DNA of 64,000 nt from Brevipalpus yothersi (lineage: Eukaryota; Arthropoda; Arachnida; Trombidiformes; Tenuipalpidae), in assembly GCA_003956705.1 (NCBI GenBank), contig QZCP01000021.1, forward strand, positions 62,001 to 126,000, written 5' to 3'. Below the pieces are notes generated by a model that was not told the DNA's origin, did no database searches, and saw only the letters and a list, made by a program, of their open reading frames with translations. The position numbers were made by a program, and so were the translations under genes. This document shows positions 1-9,758 of this stretch, in pieces. Numbering within the stretch: the first letter of the stretch is position 1; each line of letters begins with the position of its first letter.

Positions 1-182
1 GAACACCTTTTTCAACTTGTCCATTTTGGTGCTAGAAGGGAATTAATCAAACGATGACTGGGTTAACAAATCACTAGTTGTCAGGAAGTTGTGGTTCTCC
101 CACATTTTCAAGAATTCCTGAAGTTTGTCAGTTTTCAAAATCTGTTCGATACCACGATTGATCAAATAAATTCCAATGAGTT

Positions 183-1037
183 ATGAGAATTCTGTTGGTC
201 CTCCTTTTCAGTTATACTATCATCATCTCTTGTGATGCTACAAATCAGAGGGTTTTTGAACGGCATTCTGTGAGGAAAAAAATTCACCGAGAATTTCCCT
301 TCTCATCAGCCTCCAGTGAAGATGTGCCAATTGTTGTAGCTGATTTTATAGCTGAAATTCCTGACTCAAATGAACTACCGAATGAAGTGAATCCTTTCGC
401 TCAACAAGGTCCCTCACCTGTGTTGGATAATTTACGAAGCCAATTTTTTTCCAACAATCTACCTCCCCAATTTAATCCAACAAATTTTCACATTCAACCG
501 CCAATCTTTCCACAAGAACCAGATCATAATTTTCATCCTCATCATCATCATGATCAACGAGATCATCATCCTCATTCTCATCATCATTCTCATCACTCTC
601 CTCACCATCATCACCATCGACATCCACCGGTTGATATACATCATCATTACACACCTCATCGACACCATAGTCCAAGTTCTAATCGACAATCGCCACGCAA
701 AAAGACTAGCTTAACTGAATATTTGCCAGTTCCTTTTCCTCAGGCACCAGTTCCACAGAAAAAGCAAGATTACAATTATTTAATTTGGCCCGTATTATTT
801 GCCGTTCTCTTTCCATTCCTACTAGGAGCCCTATTCTTACCTTTGGCCCTAATTTTCTTGCTCAATATGCTCTCACTTCTTCTGATGGTTAGACAAAACA
901 ATCCTACAGTCTTACGACCAAATCGACTTGTCAAAAGACCTCGAAGATCAGCGTCCCTTGAATTCATTGACCTCTATCATCATCAGCTACTTCGATCGTT
1001 CGAACTGTATGATGTGGCTATGATTCGTAGATTGTAG
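183..1037 (+). CDS. His-rich secreted/membrane protein, unrecognised
   Basis: This is a single-exon frame of 284 residues starting at an ATG. Residues 1-17 form a signal peptide (hydrophobic core LLVLLFSYTIII, ending near Cys17). Residues about 114-150 are dominated by histidine runs interleaved with Pro, Asp and Ser. Residues about 198-235 form one or two close hydrophobic segments able to span a membrane. A basic patch with an RPRR motif follows, then a short tail ending in RRL. The His tract could bind metal ions, but that is inference. I recognise no family. The frames on the opposite strand here are shadows of the His codons. Confidence 0.7.
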   Translation: MRILLVLLFSYTIIISCDATNQRVFERHSVRKKIHREFPFSSASSEDVPIVVADFIAEIPDSNELPNEVNPFAQQGPSPVLDNLRSQFFSNNLPPQFNPTNFHIQPPIFPQEPDHNFHPHHHHDQRDHHPHSHHHSHHSPHHHHHRHPPVDIHHHYTPHRHHSPSSNRQSPRKKTSLTEYLPVPFPQAPVPQKKQDYNYLIWPVLFAVLFPFLLGALFLPLALIFLLNMLSLLLMVRQNNPTVLRPNRLVKRPRRSASLEFIDLYHHQLLRSFELYDVAMIRRL

Positions 1038-2361
1038 TTCGAAAAACTTGTACATATTGGCCAACAATAGGATCCTACGGATTGGAATGAAATGGAACCA
1101 GTGTTTTGTTCTAACGATCTAATGACAATAATTGGCTATAAAATGATTTCAAAATTGAATGGTGTTCAAAAAAATCTATCAAATAAAAATTCGATGCTTA
1201 GCATTCTAGCAACGAGTGTTGTTGAACACTTGAACGAGAAAAAAATTAACAAAGATCACAATTGCTCATACAGTCTGTGCTACAGCTTGGGAACAGATCG
1301 AAGTTTCAGATGTTAAATTTTAATCAACAAATTGTGTTCGCTAACTTGTGGATGCTTAAAACTTGACAGAAAGTGAAAAAAATCAGGCTCAAAGGTAGCC
1401 GAAAGAAGCGAAACAGACTTGTGTTTACATGTTGAACTTTAAACATTCAATTTCGTGATGCAAACACACACAGCTGAGACAGCTCACATTTGCTTGTCGA
1501 GTGATGAGTGTTTGGTAACCATACTTTGATATATATATATCTGGTCAGGGACAAGTGTTAAATTGATTGTGAACAATTTGTAATCTGTTGTTGATACCAT
1601 CTTTTAACATTCACAATATGGATGACATGAGGTGAGTTCTAATTTCTGCAAATAATGAAGCTAATACACATTTGATGTGATTACCATTTTAACAGCAGCA
1701 GCCTTCTCGTTGAATCATTCAATCCTAGCTATTCATTAGAATTTATATCGCGATTAATTTAACTGTTGATTTTACCGCAAACATATAGCTAGACCTAAGT
1801 CTTAATCAAATCAGAGAGAGAGGAATGTTAGATAGATTAAATTAAATCAGTTCTTCCTTTCATTAAATTGGCTCGCTTTCGGAGCGAGCAGAACGACAAA
1901 CATAAGATTTGCCTTCAACATCACATCTTGACCTTAGAGCTGATCTTTTAATCACCCGGAAAAAAATTGCCCTTTCACGTACTTTTTTCAACCAAAAATT
2001 TTCATTTCAGATGATCTTCAAGCAGTGAAACTTTCTCACCCAAAGCATGGTTAATTCACCTGTATAAGTAAACTGTGGAAACAATCATGGAGTCCCATGA
2101 ATAAATGCTGACTCATTGTTGCCGTTTTGCAAGAAATCGTGATTCAGCGAGAGTAGCAGTTTGCTACTGTTAGTTAGGCTCACTGTTTGGAGAGTTCATT
2201 TGGACTCGGGCCTTTTTCAGACTATTCTATCTTGTTGACCCCTGCAACTACTACTACTGCCTGCCACTAAATTAACCACTACAGCAGCTACTGTTACAAC
2301 AACTGCTTCTACAATTACTGATTACTATTCTCACCAAATATCAGCGAGTTTGGGTGAGAGA
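1038..2361. other. Intergenic region and 5' leader of the small Maf gene
   Basis: There is no convincing protein frame here. A (TA)n run near 1530-1543 lies about 75-90 bp upstream of an ATG at 1618. That ATG is followed by a strong splice donor (GTGAGT at 1632). A good acceptor (TTTTTCAG) ends at 2220. Joining the two would give a 5' leader with a short upstream ORF of about 22 codons ending before the Maf start codon. The leader model is inferred from splice signals only. A small frame at 1092-1316 looks random. Confidence 0.4.
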
Positions 2362-2823
2362 ATGAAAAGTAAGGAGGTGAATCGTGCAAGAAGGAAGTGT
2401 TCCTCAGAGAAGATGAGTATCTCCTCGGAGGATGATCTGATCGGTGGTGATGACAGAATGGATAGTTCCAATAATATTATTTCTGATGATGATTTGGTGT
2501 CACTATCTGTGCGAGAGCTTAATCGTCAATTGAAAAATTCTGGTCTCAGTAAACAGGAGATCATTCGTATGAAACAACGGAGACGAACTTTAAAGAATCG
2601 TGGTTATGCTGCATCGTGTCGAAATAAGCGTTTGGAAGTTAAAGGTGGCCTGGAAGGTGACAAGACAGTGATCGAAGATGATGTTATGCGTACAAAGGAG
2701 AATGTTTTTCTTTTGAGACAAGAGATTGAAGATATTAAGGAAAAATTTGATGGATTAAAGAGGTACGCTTCCCAACACGGTATATCCTTACCTCCAGAAT
2801 TTCATACGTTTGTCGATTTTTGA
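2362..2823 (+). CDS. maf-S: Small Maf bZIP transcription factor
   Basis: The 153-residue protein carries the Maf extended homology region (SVRELNRQLKNSGLSKQEI), immediately followed by the basic DNA-contact region (KQRRRTLKNRGYAASCRNKR), whose Asn-Arg-Gly-Tyr-Ala-Ala-Ser-Cys core is diagnostic for Maf. A heptad zipper runs to about residue 140. There is no long acidic activation domain, so this is a small Maf (MafF/G/K or Drosophila maf-S type). Small Mafs act in the nucleus as heterodimers with CNC-family bZIP proteins such as Cnc/Nrf2, binding antioxidant-response or MARE sites. The first in-frame ATG is 2362; upstream the frame is open to a TGA at 2236 but has no ATG. The Ser/Asp-rich N terminus (residues about 1-48) is longer than in vertebrate small Mafs. 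Confidence 0.93.
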   Translation: MKSKEVNRARRKCSSEKMSISSEDDLIGGDDRMDSSNNIISDDDLVSLSVRELNRQLKNSGLSKQEIIRMKQRRRTLKNRGYAASCRNKRLEVKGGLEGDKTVIEDDVMRTKENVFLLRQEIEDIKEKFDGLKRYASQHGISLPPEFHTFVDF

Positions 2824-3152
2824 TCATTTTTCACCTGTCTTCTACTGTTTCATGTGCCTCCATATCAACAAGCTACTTATATATGTTCATAGTATATATT
2901 TATTAGATGATTCTTTTCATTCGAAAAATTTATCAAGTATTATGAATTTCTTTCGAAATAATATCCACTAATCAACGATTGTGAAACATTTCTCTCTCTG
3001 TCTTCTTCTTCGGTATCGTTGCTCGGTTACTCGGTTGCTATGATTGAAACAATTTGTTCTACTTCAATAACCACTATTCATCGATTCTATGCAAAGTTTT
3101 TACTCGACAGTCAAGTGTCCATGATTGTTGTCAGGATTTTCAACCTTTTCCC

Positions 3153-3819
3153 ATGGCTTCAGAAGATGATATACTAGATTTAGATCTAGAAACACTGACT
3201 CTTCCATCTCATTCTAGCCGAGATACAGGCTATCGACGAAAAAATTCGGATTTTGGTACAAGATCTGGACTAGAGAATGAAGAGACTTCTCTCGATAACA
3301 TCTTTGGTGCTTCAAATAGTGATCAGGTGAGAAGATTATCATCTCAGAATCTCTTTAGGCATAAATTGATCGAAAATATTCATTCAAAATCCTCAGACCT
3401 TTGAGTCAAGCTCTCAAATGTTGAGAAAACAATCTATGGCAAGCTCTCGTATTTTTGAAGAGAAAAGTTCTACCACCAGAACTCTTCGAGAAGTCGAATC
3501 GATTGGTAATGAGACGATACCATTTATACCGGATATATCTGACATTGATAGCAATGAAAATGTCGAAGCACCCAACGTAGTGGTCAATACATTGGTGAAT
3601 TTGAAAGATTTAGGAACTGAAATAACCAAGAGGAGAGCATTCTCTGAAATCAATGGAATAGATATTTCCATACTAAGTTCAAGATTGATCAGTGAAGATT
3701 TGCTTGTCGAAGAAGACATCCCATGGACTTGGGAAAGTTTACTCTCCGAAGTTTCATCCATTCTAGAGGGAGACAATACTGAGGGCAATACTCCGATTAA
3801 TCGAATCGAATATCTTTAA
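3153..3819 (+). CDS. IFT43: Intraflagellar transport protein 43 (IFT-A subunit)
   Basis: Two exons are supported: 3153-3326 and 3397-3819, with a 70-bp GT-AG intron in phase 0. They give 198 residues. The C-terminal half has the IFT43 signature: IPFIPDI, then an acidic stretch, a VVNTLVNLKDLGTEI segment, and a tail ending in IPWTWESLLSEVSS, the counterpart of the conserved DDVGWDWDHLFTEVSS end. IFT43 is a small IFT-A subunit that supports retrograde transport in cilia. In an arthropod it would act mainly in ciliated sensory neurons. The N-terminal exon is low-complexity and the start at 3153 is the best ATG. The assignment rests on recalled family sequence. Confidence 0.83.
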
Positions 3820-4476
3820 TCCTATCGAGCCACTGATAATTAAATCAAAAGCTGGGGCCCCCATCAAGTACTTGGATGTGTGTGCTTTTTCTTTCACTCA
3901 TCATCTTATCACACACACTAACACACATTTGTTAATCGTCATTCTCTCTATCTCATAAAATCTCGAGATTCGAGTTGTACAAGAATATTCGAGGGGAAAA
4001 AAACTTACAAGAATATTCTCCAAGTTTTGTCTACCACTTACAATGTTAATCCATTCAGTTCCAATACCCAAGCGTTGATTTTAAACCTCTCATTATAATT
4101 AGAAAAATTTTCGCTGAATAGATGAAAATTCTTTTCAATCTCTCCCATCTTATCCCAATTAATTATCGACCATATCGTTTAATGATTAAACTTTAATCAA
4201 TGTGAATCAATTTGATTCACTGGATAGTTGAGGGCGCTCGTCTAATACATAAGGCAATGTAGAGGGCATGTTGAAGAGAGGTTGCAAAAGCAAAGGCAAT
4301 GTGTGTGTGTTCATGCGTTTCAGGTTGATATGTATTGTGCATGTTAATTTTTCTTATCTTTTTGGCGTGTTTCAAAGTGAACCAAGATTTGCTTACTGTT
4401 CTCTCTCGACAATTAGTGTATTGTACCTTTTTATACGTCCCTGTAATTAAATTAGTGAACATATTCCATTTTGAAC
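3820..4476 (+). other. Intergenic region upstream of p23
   Basis: This is AT-rich sequence between IFT43 and p23 with short TG runs (for example 4300-4310). I see no conserved frame. It presumably holds the IFT43 3' end and the p23 promoter, but no motif is distinctive. Confidence 0.4.
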
Positions 4477-5763
4477 ATGACTTCAGAAAAGTAAGTAATG
4501 TCCCGTATGGTATTGTTGATGGAATGTCAATGAGAACATTACTTGTGTTGCGGCCGAGTAGAAGGAAGCATGCTTTTCACGATCTTCAATCGTGCTTCTC
4601 AATGTGTGTGTGTGTGTGGTGTCATTTTTTCGGCTTCCTCACACTTTTCCCCCATTTATCATATGAAATATCATGCTGCATCATAATTCTATCCGATTGA
4701 TGAATATAATTTTGGACCAATGGCTGTGCTGGCCATTATTTTTGATGACTGTCACTGACTTTAATTTCATTTGTATCTTTGTATCCCTGTATCGTTACCA
4801 AACAGGCCCGTTTCTCCCCTCGTCTATTGGGCTCAGCGTAAAGATGTGGTCTTTGTTAAGATTGCTGTAGAAGATTGTAAAGAACCAACAGTTAAAATGG
4901 ACAAACAAAGTTTGCATTTCAGGTAAGCTCTTATCATTTAATCAATCATAATTGTTGAAATATTACCACTCTCATATCTTGATAATATAAGCATGGAAAG
5001 CAATTTCGAACTTGAGACTCGATTATAAAATCCTCTTTTCTCCTCCTTCTAAGAAAAGGTATCTCTCTCTCTCTTCCCCCCTTGCCATTACTTTGGTGTG
5101 TCTGTGTGTGTATTACTCAAGACTTTGAACCTTCAATTCAACCCTTCTGTTATTAACAACGTTTTTTTCTCTCTCTCCCTCTTTCCTTCCCTCCCTCCCT
5201 CACTTTCTATCTACTTCCTTCCCCTCCAGTGGTAAAGGAGGCGATGGCCGGCATTACGAATCAGATATGAAGCTTTTTGGTGAAATCAAACCAGATGATT
5301 CCAAGTATAATGTACACGGACGTGGATTGGAATTTGAACTTGTCAAAGCCGATGACAAGGGACCTTTTTGGAAGAAACTTCTGTCTGGTGATCTGAAGCC
5401 CCACTGGTTGAAAATCGATTTCAACAAATGGAAGGATGAAGATGATTCCGAAGATGAAGGAGGTGCCGGTCCTGGTCCCGGTGGCTTCCCTGGGGCACCC
5501 GGTGGCTCGATGGGAGGTTTCGAGGAAATTATGAAACAAATGGGTGGCTTCGATCAAGGTGAGAAAATTTTACCGGTCATTTGTCTTTACACTTTCTTGC
5601 GAAAGTGTTTCTTGAAACCTCTATCTGAGTCAATTTTTCTAATCTCAATTTTTATCGTCTTATCTGTTTATTTTTTCCAGGTAACATGGGCGACATGGGA
5701 GGTGACATGGAGGGTGATGAAAAAGATTCCGATGATGAGCCCTTACCAGATTTAGAAGATTAA
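4477..5763 (+). CDS. PTGES3: Hsp90 co-chaperone p23 (PTGES3/Sba1 family)
   Basis: Four exons join in phase: 4477-4490, 4806-4922, 5230-5558 and 5681-5763, giving 180 residues. The first exon codes for only five residues. The CS-domain fold is evident from VYWAQRKDVVFVKIAVEDC, the central GRGLEFELVK region, and the WLKIDFNKWKDEDD segment matching the p23 signature just before the acidic tail. The tail is Gly/Met-rich, then ends in an Asp/Glu stretch (PLPDLED), as in p23. p23 binds ATP-bound Hsp90 and stabilises client complexes in cytosol and nucleus. The vertebrate name prostaglandin E synthase 3 reflects a separate reported activity. The gene converges with NAA15, their stop codons being 64 bp apart. 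Confidence 0.95.
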
Positions 5764-5827
5764 ATTGATTTGAGAAATTCGGGAAAAATTTTGTAACAAC
5801 ATTCGGCCAGTTATTCATTAACATCAT

Positions 5828-8763
5828 TCATTTATTCATTTTATGAGCTTCAAAGTACTCTTGATTGAGCTGTGAGGCAGATGAATATTTTTCTAGGGTT
5901 ATACCAAGTACTCGATTCATTTCCATCTTAATTACTTCGAAAATTGGAGTGGCCATCTTATCTTTGATTGATAGCACAAAATCATAAAACAGAACTAATT
6001 GTCTCTGCACAACCGGATGATTTGCATCAATTCTCACAGCTCTTTTCAAACTTTGCAACATTAGTAACACTTTACCTCGCCGATAGTACAATTCGAATGC
6101 CATTAAATGAGTGTCAAGTCGATCTTTCGCAAGAATTTGGAGAGGTCGTAAAAACTTGAAAGCTTCTTCTAGAGGATTTTCGGTTCTCTCCAATTTACTA
6201 GGTATCAGCTTCTCAGCGCCGGTCGTGCAACAGTCGCCCTTATCATTATTGGTACCCGATGTTGATTTAGTTTCAGTAGAGTTGGTTTGATTTTGACCCT
6301 GTCCAACGTTGTTATGGAGATTATGTGTTTGAGGATTATTTGTGTTCGTATTCGGGTGACTGGAGTTGGAATTGGTTTGGTCATGAGAGGCTGAAAAAAT
6401 ATAATGTAAATTAGTTGAAAGAAATCACTACTTATAATCATCCAATTTATATGTGTATGCAGGGCAGATAATTACCTGAACTAGTTAGGATTGTATCTAG
6501 CTTCTTTTGATTGGCTGCAGCCTTCTTCTTGGCTTTACGTTGTTTGCTTAGCATCTTTTTGTATTCAGAGGCACTTATTCCTTCAGGATTGATGTTTTCA
6601 GATACGTCATTATCCGTCAAAGGCTTATCGTACAGTCTAAGGTAAACCTCGATGGCTGTTTTGGCGGCTGAAAAATAGAATGGATGAGACTTTAACACAT
6701 CTTCGAGCCTCAAAAGACCAACATATGATCGAAGGGTCATCTTTCTCATACAATAAGTATGAAAATCAAATTGGTCTTCAGTTATTTCAGCGAAATGGCG
6801 ATCAATTTCATGACACTTCTTCAGAGCTTCCCCATAATTTTCGAGTCTTTGGTAGGCACGAGCCGCTTCATTCTGAAACCACATACACTGCATCTCATTC
6901 AGATTGTCACTAGCACTGACACCTTCTCGTGTGAACTTGGAACACATTTCTTCAGCTTCTCGAATTCGATTGGCCTGCAATAAATATTTTGCACACTTGG
7001 AGTTCAGATAGCGATCCGCAGTGTCCAAACTTTGAGCTTCTTCTACACACAATACAGCTTCCTCCATATTGCCAGCATGCTTATTAATCTTTCCTTTAAC
7101 CAAATACAACTCGATTAATGTCGGTGTATGAGCCAGAGCCTCGTTTACGTATGACAAAGCTTTATCGTAATCCCCGAGGTAGTCATAGTGTTGAGCTAAG
7201 AAATAGTTGACCCATAGTATGGTTGTTGCATCTTCAAGGGTCTGTTTGCTCTTGTCAGCTTCAAAGCTTTCGAAATCTCGCAAATTGTCATGATATTGGG
7301 TTAATAAATCTTGGATCACTTGAACTTTCATAGGAAGTTGATTCTTATCACTAGTGAAAAGTTTCTTATCATACAAACTTCTCAAATCTCTGAAGAGGGC
7401 AGGATGACCTCTCCGTAATCCTCGTTTCAAATATGGTTCAATCTGTTCCTTGAATCTATTCGGGTCAGCGATAAAGTTCAGAGGCATTCGAAAAGGCATC
7501 TGAGATTTAGGATATAATCTTTGGAATTCTTGATAGAATTTCACTTTTGCTTCTTCTGGAGCCTCCATAAGCCCAACTGCTTCCTCAAGTTGTCTATAGT
7601 ATTGAAGATTCTCAGGATTCCGATCGATCAGATGTTCTCTGATCAAAGTAGAAGCTTCACCCTTTCGCCCCAACAGGAGAAGCAGTTCAGCTTTATATTC
7701 GTAAACGGCTAGCTTGTCACAGACTTCGGTATCACCATACTTGTTTAAATGTTCAAGTGCTTCGGCATAGAATCCTCCCTCTTTGTATACCATCACTTGG
7801 TAGAGTATGAGTTCAGAGTGTTCATAATCGATCACAGGAGTTTTAGAGTTGTTCATTCGATGAATGGCCTTGTTCTGAGCGCTGGAAGTGGTTTTACGAA
7901 ATTCTTCCAGAATGTTAGCAGCCATCTCATAGTCTTCCAAGAGATGATAAGACATTGCATAACCAATCCAGTACAATCTTTGAGTTGGTTTAAGATGAAA
8001 TAGTTGGTATCTAGTATCACGATAGCCCTCCAGGTCCCTCATTTGAATTTGTGCCAAACTCAAATCTTTTAAGATTTGTATATTGTCCTTATCCCATTTG
8101 AGCGCATTGCGATAGCACTTGATTGATTCATCGTATTTATGATCACTTCTTTGGAGTAACCCGTAGACATGCCAGCAAACATGAGATGTGAGATCATTTC
8201 GTAATCCTCGACGGACATATTCGTAAGCTTCTTCCTTTCTACCTAAACAATTGAGAGTGACTCCTTTCATAGCCAAGGTTTCCCCATGTTCTGGTAAGAG
8301 ATAACAAGATGATCAGATAAATGAGATTAATGGTGAAAGAGAGAGGAAAAAACAAAAATCTTGTAGGAAAAAGACAAGATAATACCCAAGCGTGGGAGAA
8401 AGAGAGAGGAATTGATGAGAGGGAGAAGAGAAAGAGAAAGCATGCTGAACATGATAATTTAAAAGTGATGTGGACAAACAAAGCAACATGTTCCATAAGC
8501 TTGAAGGCGATGGAAAGCAAAGGAAGACAAGGATCCATACGAAAGTGAAAGTGATATTGTTGCGGTGAGAAAGTGAAAGTTGAAGGAAGAAAGAAAGATA
8601 GAGAAAGAGAAAAAAGCTTACCTGAAAATTTAGGATTGGATAGTATCTGTTTGGCAAATTTAAGTAAATTCTTGTACTGTTTATACTCATAGCACTTTAA
8701 TATTTTCTTGAATAAGGCGTTTTCCTTGGCCGGCAACGGCTGTGAGGAATTTTTTGTGGACAT
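5828..8763 (-). CDS. NAA15: NatA auxiliary subunit NAA15, short at the C terminus
   Basis: Three exons on the minus strand: 8763-8622, 8290-6476 and 6390-5828, giving 839 residues. The N terminus (PAKENALFKKILKCYEYKQY, then SEHGETLAMKGVTLNCLGRK across the first junction) is near-identical to animal NAA15. TPR repeats follow through the long second exon, including TSHVCWHVYGLLQRSDHKYD and NEMQCMWFQNEAARAYQRL. A Lys-rich linker and an Asn/Thr-rich insert at the start of exon 3 precede the conserved TENPLEEAFKFLRPL block. NAA15 anchors the catalytic NAA10 to ribosomes for co-translational N-terminal acetylation. The frame stops right after the EMNRVLGITLEKY region, where other animals have about 100 more residues. 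The start at 8763 is fixed by homology. Confidence 0.95.
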
Positions 8764-9758
8764 TATGATGAGCACAACCGGAGGAGGAGGTCAATATGTA
8801 TATTTATACCAATTGAATACCAAATACAGATAGACACACACACAGAGACTACAAGTAGCACACACAGATACACACAATAATAACAACAATGATGAATTGT
8901 TTTTTTTACCGAAGAAGATGGAAAGTAAGAATTGTAAGCACACTCATACACACCGAAACAAAATGAAGCAATCGAAGCTTTCTTGTCTTCCACTGATAAT
9001 TGATAATTATTATCAAATCAAAATTGCTTTTGATTTAATGCAAAAAAAAGGAATTACAAACACACACTCACAGCCGAAAGGCAATGCTCTCACTTCAACC
9101 CTCTTGCTTTTCTCGGTACACTTTTCACAGTGTATATACCGAAATAATACAGATGTCGATGATCAAAAAAGCTGGCCGGCCACAAAACAGTCAACCCAAC
9201 CGAGACATATACACATATAAACTGGTAAATCAATTAATTAATATCACAAACACTTGTCCAATTGAATCAGATTGATAATTGAAAATTGAATGTTCATGAA
9301 TCATGATGATGATGTTTGATTGTGATTGAAACGGAGCATTTTTCATTAAAGCTGAAAACATGCTTAAAAGGACTCGATTCAAAATGCCTTTCTCAATAGA
9401 TAGATAGCAGCACGAATAATTTTTTCGGTATATAATTTGAATTGTGCGCTCAAAAATGATTTTATTTTCAAAGCGGTTTGATTTGAAAAATAAAAAGTGA
9501 GTTTGATGTGAAAAAACAAAAATGTAGATCATTTTTCATCTATTTTTTATAATTAATTAATTTTATATTTATTTGTTTATGTACACATTTATGTGTTGGA
9601 GTGATACTGGTGAGTGTGGTTAACTTTTTTGGAAAGGCTGTCAGTGTACGGTTGACCGTGGATTCCAGTGGATTGTGAGTACGGTGTGTGTGTGTGTGAG
9701 AGAGAGAGAGTGAGTGGAGAAAGTGTCCATCGGTCTGTGTGCCTTTGGACGGTGGAGG
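8764..9758. promoter_or_regulatory. Shared 5' region between NAA15 and Su(H)
   Basis: About 1 kb separates the divergent start codons of NAA15 and Su(H). It contains several short CA/TG runs (for example 8837-8880, 9056-9070) and a GT run followed by a GA run at 9683-9712 just before the Su(H) start. I see no conserved ORF. It must include both promoters, possibly with untranslated exons, but no specific element can be assigned. Confidence 0.5.

Noticed and set aside
61..110. Loose similarity of TCACTAGTTG..CAGGAAG to 13479-13500
   Set aside because: Short and imperfect, with no boundaries to define a repeat family.
459..689. Two minus-strand frames with Met/Asp runs
   Set aside because: They are shadows of the histidine codons (ATG/GAT runs from CAT) in the plus-strand gene.
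1092..1316. 74-residue plus-strand frame after the His-rich gene
   Set aside because: Not spliced to the gene, no domain, AT-biased composition; probably 3' flank.
8313..8690. 125-residue Ser/Leu/Phe frame in the NAA15 first intron
   Set aside because: It lies in the intron, and its composition reflects pyrimidine-rich sequence.
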